DNA from: Methanobacteriota archaeon | GTDB lineage: Archaea > Thermoplasmatota > Poseidoniia > Poseidoniales > Poseidoniaceae | Direction: 5' to 3' | Length of the DNA: 64,000 bases | NCBI GenBank assembly: GCA_002689565.1 | Contig: NZGQ01000100.1 | Location: 1-64,000 of the forward strand | Shown: positions 43,415 to 51,603 of the stretch, piece after piece | Numbering within the stretch: position 1 is the stretch's first letter | How the letters are laid out: each line of letters begins with the position of its first letter | Program-made: the position numbers and the translations under genes | Notes under the pieces: generated by a model | Seen by the model: only the letters and a program-made list of their open reading frames with translations | What the model was told of the DNA's origin: nothing | Databases searched by the model: none

Positions 43415-43787
43415 CACTGAAATTAAATTAACACCTAAGAACTTTATGTTATTTGCGGCTAAGAATTATCAGAACCCCAAATGTATTGACGAAGATGAGT
43501 TCCAAGAAGATCTAAAACGATTCAAGTATATCAAACGATTACTTAATCGATACTACGCAGGCGGAGATCTATCAGAAAGACTGATACTCAATCACCTGAT
43601 AGTTCTATTGAATGTGTTCGGTAACGAACCTACTATTGAGATGTTGGCGATGAAGATTCAATTAGAACATTGGCCTACCCTAAAACCATTCCTAATCTAT
43701 CTACGTGCATTGAAGAATGACGAGTTTACTGGGATTAAAATGGATAAAATTGCGATAAACGCCCTACGTGAGATCGCCCGATTATAA
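43407..43787 (+). CDS. Conserved T4-like phage protein (DUF7207-like)
   Basis: A 126-residue helical protein. LTPKNFMLFAAKNYQNPKC and LKRFKYIKRLLNRYYAGGDLSERLILNHLIVL are strongly conserved in T4-like phages to my memory. The start 43407 lies within the end of the preceding gene. No function known. Confidence 0.75.
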   Translation: MNNTEIKLTPKNFMLFAAKNYQNPKCIDEDEFQEDLKRFKYIKRLLNRYYAGGDLSERLILNHLIVLLNVFGNEPTIEMLAMKIQLEHWPTLKPFLIYLRALKNDEFTGIKMDKIAINALREIARL

Positions 43788-43790
43788 ATA
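43783..43790 (+). promoter_or_regulatory. T4-type late promoter
   Basis: Exact TATAAATA overlapping the previous stop codon, 36 bases before ATG 43819. Confidence 0.68.
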
Positions 43791-43818
43791 AAGATAAACC
43801 TTTTGAGAAAAGAATAAC

Positions 43819-44409
43819 ATGGGAATTTTAAAATCAGCAGCGGATCTAGTCTATACAATTAGATTCCTAAAACTATTGGTAACCAAGTTCGAAGATACAG
43901 ATGCATTCAAAGCAGGTATCATCGATAAAGACGGTAAGAAGAATAAAGATTTCAACACTAATAGTATGGATGATCGTGAAGCGTACCGATCACACTACAC
44001 ACCGTTTCATAGACTTGTTTTCAATTTAAAACGAATCATGGCAAAAGTGCCTGGCGGTCAGTCAGTCGTTGCACGTTATGGAGCTGCACTCGCATTGATC
44101 AAAGAACACGGTGAACTAAGTGATCACCAAATCATGAAGATACATGAGAAAACTGGTATCGATACTTTAGATGTTCTCGCAGAAGATTCTCAATGGTTTA
44201 TAGTAGAAGGTAATAAACTGGGTGAAGGTGTTTATCGAATGAAACACGATTGTATGACTACAGAGTGTTTAGAGATTGTAGGTAAAGACGATAGGATAAG
44301 GGTTATCGATGGCACACCAGTTATGGAAATCCTTGGTTTAAATGTATATGAGGCACAACACGTAAGGTCTGGTCAGAATGTTCTCATAACGACAGGAGAT
44401 ATAAAGTGA
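43819..44409 (+). CDS. Conserved late T4-like virion-associated protein
   Basis: A 196-residue protein starting MGILKSAADLVYTIRFLKLL, with HYTPFHRLVFNLKRIMAKVPGG, which I recall as conserved in cyanophage and other marine T4-like genomes near structural genes. It has its own late promoter. No enzymatic motif is visible. The stop overlaps the next GTG start. Confidence 0.7.
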   Translation: MGILKSAADLVYTIRFLKLLVTKFEDTDAFKAGIIDKDGKKNKDFNTNSMDDREAYRSHYTPFHRLVFNLKRIMAKVPGGQSVVARYGAALALIKEHGELSDHQIMKIHEKTGIDTLDVLAEDSQWFIVEGNKLGEGVYRMKHDCMTTECLEIVGKDDRIRVIDGTPVMEILGLNVYEAQHVRSGQNVLITTGDIK

Positions 44410-45041
44410 TACATTCTAACGAAGAAAAACAATTCACTACAGATATAGCTATATCCTATCACAGTCAACTAACTTCTGACAATCCGCAATACTATCATAC
44501 TGCATTTGACAACACAACGATTGATATGTTTGATCAACTGTTCTTAACGACAGATTGTAACCGTGTATTAGAAGTTGGTTTTGGTAGTGGTATGACGGCA
44601 TTACATATGTTATGGCAAGATCGTGGTATCCGATATAAAGCAATTGATGATGACGAGGGTGCGTTAAGAAACATGAGACTCATGAACGGTTGGTTCGGTG
44701 AGCAGTTTGCATATGAGATAGTCGGTAGTCAAGAATATGACTTACAATCGGACATCAATGAGTATGGTAGATATGACATGGTTATTCTTAATGGTTCGGA
44801 GGATCTTGAGGTCGTGAAGGATGATATCGCAATGGCGGTACGTGCTAATCCAGATCATATCCTTGTGAACAACACAGAAAATCCAGAGGTATATCGAGGA
44901 TTAAAACATCATCTAGATCAAGAAGATTTCGGATATAAGTACTACAAGAATCTAATCTATAATCGTGCGTTCTTTGACAAATATACTGGCAACTATGTTA
45001 TACAATCAGTCAACATGTCTATGCTGGAAAGAGAGGTATAA
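44406..45041 (+). CDS. SAM-dependent methyltransferase-like protein
   Basis: A 211-residue Rossmann-fold protein with motif I VLEVGFGSGMTALHM (about residues 54-68), acidic motif II YKAIDDDEGALRNM and YDMVILNGSEDLE as motif IV-like. The GTG start at 44406 overlaps the previous stop as GTGA. The target cannot be told; O-methyltransferase-type proteins are the nearest design. Confidence 0.7.
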   Translation: MIHSNEEKQFTTDIAISYHSQLTSDNPQYYHTAFDNTTIDMFDQLFLTTDCNRVLEVGFGSGMTALHMLWQDRGIRYKAIDDDEGALRNMRLMNGWFGEQFAYEIVGSQEYDLQSDINEYGRYDMVILNGSEDLEVVKDDIAMAVRANPDHILVNNTENPEVYRGLKHHLDQEDFGYKYYKNLIYNRAFFDKYTGNYVIQSVNMSMLEREV

Positions 45042-45045
45042 GTAT

Positions 45046-45207
45046 ATGAAGAACTTTAAGGATTTTATAGAAGAACTCGGTGGTACAACTACAGGTTCCG
45101 TGGCTGGAGCAGGAGACGATTCTTCTACGGTGGTCATGCGTAAGAAGTATGATCGAAAGAAAAAAAGAAAAGACATGGAAAAGGTCTTAAACAGATTAAA
45201 AAAGTGA
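45046..45207 (+). CDS. Small basic protein with capsid-targeting-like N-terminus
   Basis: A 53-residue protein. MKNFKDFIEELGG is the best match in the window to the T4 capsid-targeting sequence (MKTYQEFIAEA). A glycine-rich linker (GAGDDSS) and a basic tail (RKKYDRKKKRKDMEK) follow. That is just what a small packaged internal protein would look like. Start 45046 is set by AGAGAGG at 45030-45036. Confidence 0.72.
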   Translation: MKNFKDFIEELGGTTTGSVAGAGDDSSTVVMRKKYDRKKKRKDMEKVLNRLKK

Positions 45208-45215
45208 GGTAAAAA

Positions 45216-45677
45216 ATGGTAAGTGGATTATTAGGAAGTCTTTTAGGTTTTGGTGGTTCGGTCGTTCCAGCGATCACAGATCACTTCAAGACGAAGGCAG
45301 ACAACAAATTTAAATTGGAACAGATGACTCATATGGCGGAACTCCGCAAGATGGGTTTCGACCAAGATGTTAAGATGTATGAACAACAAGCATCTGACAA
45401 CGAACATCAACGATTGATCGATCATGATATCGCAATCGCACGATCAACAGGATTCGTGGCAGGACTCCAGAAGTCAGTCCGTCCTGTAATCACATATTGT
45501 TTCTTTGGACTATTTGCGGCTATAGAAGTCTCTCTTCTAATAGATGCACTTGAACAAGGTGTAGAATTATCTGCCGCCTTGAATGTCCTTTGGGATGATG
45601 ACACTAAGGCAATCTTCGCCGCTATAATTTCTTTCTGGTTTGGTTCTAGGGCTATTGACAAATCACGTTCAAAGTGA
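45216..45677 (+). CDS. Holin-like 3TM membrane protein
   Basis: A 153-residue protein. An N-terminal glycine-rich hydrophobic helix (GLLGSLLGFGGSVVPAI), a charged helical region, then SVRPVITYCFFGLFAAIEVSLLI and AIFAAIISFWFGSRAI. The VRP-x-x-x-Y then FWFG pattern fits the three-helix phage holin family. The endolysin (57.8 kb) is not adjacent. The end of the gene contains the promoter for the ribonucleotide-reductase unit. Confidence 0.75.
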   Translation: MVSGLLGSLLGFGGSVVPAITDHFKTKADNKFKLEQMTHMAELRKMGFDQDVKMYEQQASDNEHQRLIDHDIAIARSTGFVAGLQKSVRPVITYCFFGLFAAIEVSLLIDALEQGVELSAALNVLWDDDTKAIFAAIISFWFGSRAIDKSRSK

Positions 45678-45683
45678 TATAAT
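45655..45683 (+). promoter_or_regulatory. Sigma70-like promoter for the NrdA unit
   Basis: TTGACA at 45655-45660, a 17-base spacer and TATAAT at 45678-45683 with TGA before it. The -35 box lies in the last codons of the holin-like gene. Confidence 0.85.
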
Positions 45684-45719
45684 ACCCCCTAATTAAAACT
45701 AACACAGAAAGGAATAACA

Positions 45720-46079
45720 TTGAGCAAAGAATTCATAGACTACGGTGACGCCGTGTTCTTCATCAAGGAAGGTGAAGACACTGCGTGGATTCGACAGATG
45801 CAAGATGATTACGACCAAGCAGGAAAAACCAGTCGGTTATTTTATGTTCCTGTAGATGGTTGTAATGATAAATACCTTCACCCCCACCGATTTATTGTAG
45901 AGAACTACGATCAATCGTTGACGAACCACATGTTGTGGGAAGGTATTTTTGACGAAGAAGATCAGATGACCTATATGGTAAATGCTCTTCGGGAATTTCA
46001 AACCACAGGCAAACAACTACTCATAGAGAACGTGGACTTCAATGAAGAAGCACCCATCTTCGACTATGGGAATCGTTAA
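45720..46079 (+). CDS. Hypothetical protein before nrdA, TTG start
   Basis: A 119-residue acidic protein. It starts with TTG at 45720; AAAGGA (45707-45712) is well placed and no in-frame ATG is near. The sequence (SKEFIDYGDAVFFIKEGED, LLIENVDFNEEAP) has no known domain. It is the first gene of the ribonucleotide-reductase unit. Confidence 0.68.
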   Translation: MSKEFIDYGDAVFFIKEGEDTAWIRQMQDDYDQAGKTSRLFYVPVDGCNDKYLHPHRFIVENYDQSLTNHMLWEGIFDEEDQMTYMVNALREFQTTGKQLLIENVDFNEEAPIFDYGNR

Positions 46080-46093
46080 ACGGAAAGATAATA

Positions 46094-48085
46094 ATGAAAG
46101 TAAAAATTAATAAATCTATGGATGATCTACTTGCCTCATACGCAGTAGGTATGTTGAAAGATTTCTACTTAACTGAACATGAAGACTCACCACAACAAGC
46201 ATATTCAAGAGCGGCCACAGCATGGTCAAAATACAAGGGAGAACTAGATCCAGAACTTGCACAACGTCTATATGACTATGTGAGTAAGAAATGGTTTATG
46301 TTCGCATCCCCTGTATTGTCTAATGCACCTAATGGACAGAACACAAAAAGTAAAGGAATGCCTATCAGTTGTTTCTTGACTTATGTACCTGACACACTAG
46401 AAGGTTTGATTGGTCATTCTTCTGAGTTGAGATGGTTGTCTGTATATGGTGGTGGTGTCGGAGGACACTGGAGTGATGTACGTACTGTAAGTGACATTGC
46501 GCCTGGCCCAATGCCATTCTTACATACAGTTGATGCAGATATGATTGCGTATCGACAAGGTAAAACTCGTAAGGGTTCTTATGCGGCCTATATGGATGTG
46601 AGTCATCCAGACGTTATTGAATTTCTGAATATGCGTATTCCAACAGGTGACGTACAACGTAAGGCACTGAATCTACATAACGCATTGAATATCAGTGATG
46701 AGTTTATGCAGGCAGTCAGAGAAGGTACATCATTTGATTTACGTGATCCAAAGGATAATGCAGTAAAAGAAACTATTGATGCCCGTAAACTATGGGAACG
46801 TATCCTTGAAACACGATTCCGTACAGGTGAACCGTATCTAAACTTTATTGATACTGCAAATGCAGATCTACCACAACCACTAAAGGACAAAGGACTAAAG
46901 ATTCACGGTAGTAATCTATGTAATGAGATTCACTTACCTACAGATGCAGAACGTACAGCTGTTTGTTGTTTGTCTTCATTAAACTTGGAATACTATGATG
47001 AATGGAAAGAAACGACTATTGTACAGGATCTTGTTCGGATGCTTGATAATGTACTTGAGTATTTTATCGATAACGCTCCAAATACGATTGAAAGAGCAAA
47101 ATATTCGGCAGCAAGAGAACGTTCGATCGGTCTCGGAGCTATGGGATTCCATTCTCTACTCCAGAAGCATGGTGTCGCATGGGAATCAGAGTCAGCACGA
47201 GAGATCAATAAAGTTGTATTCGAAACCATCAACTCTCGAGCACACGAAGAAACAGAACGACTCGCAGAAGAACGAGGAGAATATCCAGACGGTGAAGGAT
47301 CAGGCAAAAGAAATTCACACCTTATGGCAATTGCACCGAACGCCTCCAGTGGAGTAATCCTATCAACGAGTCCATCTATTGAACCGTTGAAGGCGAATGC
47401 ATATACACACAGAACTAGAGCGGGATCGTTCCTAGTTAAGAACAAGTACTTGACCAAGTTACTTAATGAGAAAGGGGAGAACAACGAATCGAACTGGACT
47501 TCTATTATTACTAACAAAGGTTCTGTACAACACTTACCATTCTTGACTGAGGGTGAGAAGGCAGTATTCAAGACTGCCCAAGAGTTGGATCAGATGTGGG
47601 TTGTAACTCACGCATCTGAACGTCAACCATTCATCTGTCAAGGTCAGAGTGTTAACCTATTCTTCCCTGCTGGTGCAGAGAAGTCTTACGTAAGTAGAGT
47701 GCATTATAGTGCATGGGACAAGGGACTGAAAGGTCTTTACTATTTACGTACCGAAGCAAAACAACGTGCAGAGAATGTATCTGACAAAGTGGAACGTGTT
47801 GCACTTGCAGAAGATTCTCGTACAATTGTTTACGGTAAAAAGAATTGTCCCTATTGCCAAATGGCAAAAGATGAGTTAAAATTACGTGGTGTCCAATATG
47901 ATTATATTGATCTTGCGGACATAGGTAAGACAGCTGCTGAAGTTACTGGTCGTAAAGTTAAAACCGTTCCACAGATATATATTGAAGGGAAATATGTCGG
48001 TGGTTGGGAAGAACTACAAGCATACTTTAACAAGACCGTTATCGACAACGATGAAGATGACGAGTGTAGAGCGTGCGAAGGTTAG
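46094..48085 (+). CDS. nrdA: Ribonucleotide reductase large subunit NrdA fused to glutaredoxin
   Basis: A 663-residue class I reductase large subunit. Catalytic cysteine motif SNLCNEI (about 273-279), redox cysteines in MPISCFLT and TAVCCLSSLNL, and SIEPLKANAYTHRTRAG are present. The usual N-terminal ATP-cone is absent, so feedback control by dATP may be lost. Residues from about 575 are a glutaredoxin domain with CPYC at about 584-587 and VPQIYIEGKYVGG, and the extreme C-terminus ECRAC provides swinging-arm cysteines. The fusion would let the enzyme reduce itself. Confidence 0.93.
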   Translation: MKVKINKSMDDLLASYAVGMLKDFYLTEHEDSPQQAYSRAATAWSKYKGELDPELAQRLYDYVSKKWFMFASPVLSNAPNGQNTKSKGMPISCFLTYVPDTLEGLIGHSSELRWLSVYGGGVGGHWSDVRTVSDIAPGPMPFLHTVDADMIAYRQGKTRKGSYAAYMDVSHPDVIEFLNMRIPTGDVQRKALNLHNALNISDEFMQAVREGTSFDLRDPKDNAVKETIDARKLWERILETRFRTGEPYLNFIDTANADLPQPLKDKGLKIHGSNLCNEIHLPTDAERTAVCCLSSLNLEYYDEWKETTIVQDLVRMLDNVLEYFIDNAPNTIERAKYSAARERSIGLGAMGFHSLLQKHGVAWESESAREINKVVFETINSRAHEETERLAEERGEYPDGEGSGKRNSHLMAIAPNASSGVILSTSPSIEPLKANAYTHRTRAGSFLVKNKYLTKLLNEKGENNESNWTSIITNKGSVQHLPFLTEGEKAVFKTAQELDQMWVVTHASERQPFICQGQSVNLFFPAGAEKSYVSRVHYSAWDKGLKGLYYLRTEAKQRAENVSDKVERVALAEDSRTIVYGKKNCPYCQMAKDELKLRGVQYDYIDLADIGKTAAEVTGRKVKTVPQIYIEGKYVGGWEELQAYFNKTVIDNDEDDECRACEG

Positions 48086-48819
48086 TAATCTTTGGTGATA
48101 GTTATGTACAAGGTTGGAGAGGTAAGCCAGGCGATAGCACATTGTCTGAGATGCCGTTTGGTAAGGTACTAGGTGAAAGTCTAGGTTGCGAGACGGTTCT
48201 TATCGGCCGAGCAGGTCACTCCAATCTTGCTATAATGGATGATGTTGTTCGATGGATTGAAGAAAAAGATACATCTAATGATGCATTCTTAGTTGTGTGG
48301 AGTGACATGGTAAGAATGACAGTTAGAGATCCTAATTGTGAGAACCATCGATTTAAGGGTTGGGAATACCCATTATGGTTGAGGCACTATCCCGATAGTC
48401 CTGATCCATTCGATACAATGCATGATCCACAGTATGCACGACTACTAAGTATGAGTTCTTACCATACAGTAAAAAATCTCTGTAAAGAGAAAAACATACC
48501 CTTACGGATGACTAACAGTATTGATCATCAAGGACTTATTGACAACTTTTTTGATACACAATTTAGGGGTTGGATACGTGAAGATGATCCAGATTACATA
48601 GAACCTAGTAATCACTGGAATACGTTATTCGATATTATATCTGGGACTTGGTTGAATAGAACAAAGAAACCGATTCCCCAAGAGTGGAGACAAATGCTCG
48701 GCAACGAGTCAACGAGAAATAAACGTTTCGTTACTGATTGTTGGCATCCCACGGACGAAGCAAACATATTAATAGCAAACACACTTGAGCCGTACATCAA
48801 GACAATATTAGAGGAATAA
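48073..48819 (+). CDS. SGNH-hydrolase-like protein between nrdA and nrdB
   Basis: A 248-residue protein. RRLVIFGDSYVQGW is block I of the SGNH/GDSL hydrolases (Asp-Ser), LIGRAGHSNLAI fits the glycine block and TDCWHPTDEANILIA is the C-terminal D-x-x-H block. Start is GTG 48073, overlapping nrdA by 13 bases. A second such protein is at 22019-22831. Its place inside the reductase unit is unexplained. Confidence 0.7.
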   Translation: MRRLVIFGDSYVQGWRGKPGDSTLSEMPFGKVLGESLGCETVLIGRAGHSNLAIMDDVVRWIEEKDTSNDAFLVVWSDMVRMTVRDPNCENHRFKGWEYPLWLRHYPDSPDPFDTMHDPQYARLLSMSSYHTVKNLCKEKNIPLRMTNSIDHQGLIDNFFDTQFRGWIREDDPDYIEPSNHWNTLFDIISGTWLNRTKKPIPQEWRQMLGNESTRNKRFVTDCWHPTDEANILIANTLEPYIKTILEE

Positions 48820-49800
48820 ATGGCATTACTAGAATTTTCAAAAACATACAAACCATTCAAGTTTCCTTGGGCAGTAGAACTGACTAAGAAACATGAAGAG
48901 ATTCACTGGGTAGAAGATGAGGCTGAACTCTCTGAAGATATCCAAGACTGGAGAACAAAACTCTCTGAACAAGAAAAAGAATTTATCACCCAAGTACTAC
49001 GATTGTTTACACAGTCAGATGTACAGGTGGGTGAGAACTATCACGAGTTACTAATCCCAAAGTTTAAGAACAATGAGATCCGTAACATGTTATCTTCATT
49101 TGCAAACCGTGAAGGTGTACACCAACGTGCATACGCACTATTGAATGATACACTTGGTTTACCTGATGAAGAACATCATGCCTTCCTTGAGTACAAAGAA
49201 ATGGCAGACAAGATTGACTTTATGAAAGAGGGAGATATCAACTCGCATACTGGTCTTGCACTTGTACTGGCACAATCTGTATTTAATGAAGGTATGTCTT
49301 TATTCGCATCATTCGTGATGTTACTTAACTTCCAACGTTTCGGTAAGATGAAAGGTATGGGTACAATTGTTGAGTGGTCTATACGTGACGAGACTATGCA
49401 CGTACAGGGTAATGCGAAACTATTCCGTGAGTTCTGTGAAGAACATCCACGTATCGTAAATGATGAGTTGAAATCAAAGATCTATGAGATGGCAAAGAAC
49501 GCTGTTAAGTTAGAAGATCGATTCATCAAACTTGCATATAAGTCTGGAGAAATCGAAGGTCTGACAGAAGCAGATGTAAAACAATACATCCGTCACATTG
49601 CAGATCGTAGACTCTTACAACTTGGTATGAAACCTAAATTCAAGGCAAAGGACAATCCACTGCCATGGTTAGACTGGGTATTGAACGGTGCATCACATGA
49701 TAACTTCTTTGAGAAAAGAGTTACCGAATATTCCGTAAATGGAATGGAAGGTGAATGGGGATGGGAAGAGATGTTCAACACCGAGGTCGCTAATGCATGA
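48820..49800 (+). CDS. nrdB: Ribonucleotide reductase small subunit NrdB
   Basis: A 326-residue ferritin-like radical subunit. Iron ligands and radical residues appear in TQSDVQVGEN, ANREGVHQRAYALL (E-x-x-H and the radical Tyr four residues later) and VEWSIRDETMHVQGN. It pairs with NrdA to make deoxyribonucleotides from host ribonucleotides. It begins on the base after the preceding stop codon. Confidence 0.94.
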   Translation: MALLEFSKTYKPFKFPWAVELTKKHEEIHWVEDEAELSEDIQDWRTKLSEQEKEFITQVLRLFTQSDVQVGENYHELLIPKFKNNEIRNMLSSFANREGVHQRAYALLNDTLGLPDEEHHAFLEYKEMADKIDFMKEGDINSHTGLALVLAQSVFNEGMSLFASFVMLLNFQRFGKMKGMGTIVEWSIRDETMHVQGNAKLFREFCEEHPRIVNDELKSKIYEMAKNAVKLEDRFIKLAYKSGEIEGLTEADVKQYIRHIADRRLLQLGMKPKFKAKDNPLPWLDWVLNGASHDNFFEKRVTEYSVNGMEGEWGWEEMFNTEVANA

Positions 49801-49930
49801 ATTAGTTTGCGGTGTTTGTGACTGTATAACTGTGGTTCGAGAAGTGACGGCTACCGAAGAGGTGCCGTCATTTTGTCCAATGTGCGGTACGCCCTGTGAT
49901 GTAGAAGAAGTGGAGTTAGATGAAGACTAG
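49793..49930 (+). CDS. Small zinc-ribbon protein
   Basis: A 45-residue protein overlapping the nrdB end by 8 bases. Two cysteine pairs, CGVC and CPMCGTPC, are spaced like a zinc ribbon. Tail is acidic (EEVELDED). It may bind zinc and act as a small regulator. No family can be named. Confidence 0.65.
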   Translation: MHELVCGVCDCITVVREVTATEEVPSFCPMCGTPCDVEEVELDED

Positions 49931-49938
49931 ATAGTATC

Positions 49939-50391
49939 ATGACTTGGTATTATCAGAACGAAGAGTTTGAACCCGAAGAAAGTTTCCTTGAGGATTATCA
50001 AGGATTCGTATACCTATTGACTGATCAAAATGGTATGAAATATATCGGTAAGAAGTTCTTCTGGAAACCTAAGATTCTGCCTGTTACCAAAAAAAGAAAA
50101 CGGAGACAGAGAACCAGAGTCCAGTCAGACTGGAGAGATTACTACGGATCTTCAGCTGAAGTTAAACTGTTGATCGAACGAGGGGATGCAACGTTCCAAC
50201 GTGAGATACTGAGACTATGTCGTACCAAAGGGGAGTGTTCCTACTTTGAGGCAAAGTATCAGTTTGAACATGATGTACTATTACGTGATGATTACTATAA
50301 TGCCTTTATCGGATGTAAGATCCACGGTAAACACCTACCCAAAGACCTAGAACCAGAATCGAAAGATTGGTCACGTTCTCTATTCCCTTAG
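49939..50391 (+). CDS. GIY-YIG-type phage nuclease-like protein
   Basis: A 150-residue protein. GFVYLLTDQNGMKYIGKKFF matches the GIY-YIG motif (V-Y-x-L ... Y-I-G-K) and DWRDYYGSSAEVKLLIERG is typical of a small phage family of this kind. Such nucleases can be homing endonucleases or act on host DNA. It lies after the reductase genes, a common site for homing elements in T4. Confidence 0.72.
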   Translation: MTWYYQNEEFEPEESFLEDYQGFVYLLTDQNGMKYIGKKFFWKPKILPVTKKRKRRQRTRVQSDWRDYYGSSAEVKLLIERGDATFQREILRLCRTKGECSYFEAKYQFEHDVLLRDDYYNAFIGCKIHGKHLPKDLEPESKDWSRSLFP

Positions 50392-50393
50392 AC

Positions 50394-50422
50394 TTGACTT
50401 TTATTGCCTGATCTGTCATAAT
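50394..50422 (+). promoter_or_regulatory. Sigma70-like promoter
   Basis: TTGACT at 50394-50399, a 17-base spacer and CATAAT at 50417-50422. Its leader (CACTTGTATTC...ATGAGA) resembles the leaders at 31212 and 53156. Confidence 0.72.
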
Positions 50423-50454
50423 ACACTTGTATTCAAAATGAGAGATAAAAAGTT

Positions 50455-50607
50455 ATGTATGTTTATTTGATCCGTTCGTTAGAAAATGATGAGTTAGTTA
50501 CCGAGAAGAAGTTTGAACGTATTGTTGAGGCACTTAATTACCGTGCAAAACTTGACCAAACTTACACTGCGTGGATTGACTGTAAATTTATTCCAGAAAA
50601 CGCTTGA
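50455..50607 (+). CDS. Small protein, 50 residues
   Basis: A 50-residue ORF (MYVYLIRSLENDELVTEKKF, then ALNYRAKLDQTYTAWIDCKF). Purine-rich GAGAGATAAAA precedes the ATG. Its TGA stop is within the -35 box of the following promoter. Function unknown; probably an early host-takeover gene by its promoter. Confidence 0.6.
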   Translation: MYVYLIRSLENDELVTEKKFERIVEALNYRAKLDQTYTAWIDCKFIPENA

Positions 50608-50632
50608 CATTTACTGTTGAATGTAATATAAT
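50596..50632 (+). promoter_or_regulatory. Promoter module (AAAACG element, TTGACA, TATAAT)
   Basis: GAAAACGC then TTGACA (50604-50609), a 17-base spacer and TATAAT at 50627-50632. The upstream stop codon is inside the -35 box. Confidence 0.87.
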
Positions 50633-50638
50633 GTTTAC

Positions 50639-50657
50639 TTAATTGAGAGAGGTATTT
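50639..50657 (+). repeat. 19-base leader repeat (second copy at 54495-54513)
   Basis: TTAATTGAGAGAGGTATTT occurs identically before the starts at 50661 and 54519. It carries the GAGAGAGG ribosome binding site. Confidence 0.85.
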
Positions 50658-50660
50658 ATT

Positions 50661-50855
50661 ATGCAAGATCTAAAAAGAGTGATCAAATCCCACATGGAGA
50701 AGGCAATCGCCAATCCACAAAACATCTTCCCTAATGGGGACATCAACTGGAACTTCGTGGACGCTGATACGTTCATGGCGTTAAACCCTGTCAACGAGAC
50801 CGTTGATTATTACTACCAATTGTTTGATGAGATAGCTGAGGAGTTAGTTACGTGA
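50661..50855 (+). CDS. Small hypothetical protein, 64 residues
   Basis: Start 50661 has GAGAGAGG at 50645-50652 in a leader shared with the gene at 54519. The protein (MQDLKRVIKSHMEKAIANPQ, then YYYQLFDEIAEELVT) is mainly helical. No known family. Confidence 0.65.
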   Translation: MQDLKRVIKSHMEKAIANPQNIFPNGDINWNFVDADTFMALNPVNETVDYYYQLFDEIAEELVT

Positions 50856-51004
50856 AAGATGTAGTGTATTACGTTGTTGAGATAAAAGAGGATAAGAGTC
50901 AAGTGTTGCACAACTTCCCTTGTTTTCCTACTGAGAGTGAAGCGGAACTTTGGGCAATAGAGAATCAGATAACAGTTTTTCAAGTAGTCGAGTTTGAGGT
51001 ATAA
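50852..51004 (+). CDS. Small hypothetical protein, GTG start
   Basis: A 50-residue ORF whose GTG overlaps the previous stop (GTGA), with GAGGAG at 50838-50843. It reads MKDVVYYVVEIKEDKSQVLH and ITVFQVVEFEV, a compact strand-helix-strand pattern. Function unknown. Confidence 0.6.
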   Translation: MKDVVYYVVEIKEDKSQVLHNFPCFPTESEAELWAIENQITVFQVVEFEV

Positions 51005-51006
51005 TT

Positions 51007-51192
51007 ATGATTAGAATGGCAATTGGTATTTTTATTTTGTTTGGTGCGGTCGGGTATGAAGATATGATGATCGAAATGAATCAACACACTCCGTTACTAC
51101 CTTTCCTAATCAAGGCGACAATCGGTATTGCCCTTGTTGGTTGGGGTGTTCATGACCTAAAAGAAAAAGGTGCTTTTGATGACAACTACTAA
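51007..51192 (+). CDS. Small two-helix membrane protein
   Basis: A 61-residue protein with two membrane helices (MAIGIFILFGAVGYEDMMI and FLIKATIGIALVGWGVHDL). It starts two bases after the previous stop codon. Similar small membrane proteins occur in cyanophages. Function unknown. Confidence 0.62.
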   Translation: MIRMAIGIFILFGAVGYEDMMIEMNQHTPLLPFLIKATIGIALVGWGVHDLKEKGAFDDNY

Positions 51193-51352
51193 TGTGTTGA
51201 ATCCAATGTTGATCCAGAATCTCGCAGAACGATATATACATATGCCCGAGAATCCAGATTGGACAGGATTACAAGACGCTTTGAAATCCACTGGTGCTGA
51301 CTCCACCGAAGTGTTCGAGGCGATGAATGCAATTCGAGAGGGAGACTATTAA
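51179..51352 (+). CDS. Small hypothetical protein, 57 residues
   Basis: It overlaps the membrane protein by 14 bases and shares one base with the next gene. The sequence (LIQNLAERYIHMPENPDWTG, FEAMNAIREGDY) is helical and acidic. No family recognised. Confidence 0.6.
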   Translation: MTTTNVLNPMLIQNLAERYIHMPENPDWTGLQDALKSTGADSTEVFEAMNAIREGDY

Positions 51353-51603
51353 TGTCTTTTGAAATCAAACAAGAGTTTTTAACTCATGCATCTGAGATCG
51401 TACATATTGACTATGAACGTGGTTACGTTCTGTCTATGACTGAGATCGAAGATCCAGAGGAGTTCACCAAATACTGGTGGCAAGTGACCACCGCAGAAGG
51501 TGATCAATTTTATGATGAAATGAGACACTATACCTATCAACCTAACTTGACTCATGTCTTGTCGGGTGTAGAGAATTTGTTTCTAAAACAGGATAACCAA
51601 TGA
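51352..51603 (+). CDS. Hypothetical protein, 83 residues
   Basis: Starts on the last base of the previous stop codon. It is acidic with aromatic residues (FTKYWWQVTTAEGDQFYDEM). No family recognised. It has an ATGA overlap with the next gene. Confidence 0.62.
   Translation: MSFEIKQEFLTHASEIVHIDYERGYVLSMTEIEDPEEFTKYWWQVTTAEGDQFYDEMRHYTYQPNLTHVLSGVENLFLKQDNQ

Noticed and set aside
46993..47571. Long minus-strand ORF (192 codons)
   Set aside because: It is opposite the nrdA gene, whose motifs are clear; shape and composition are those of a shadow frame.
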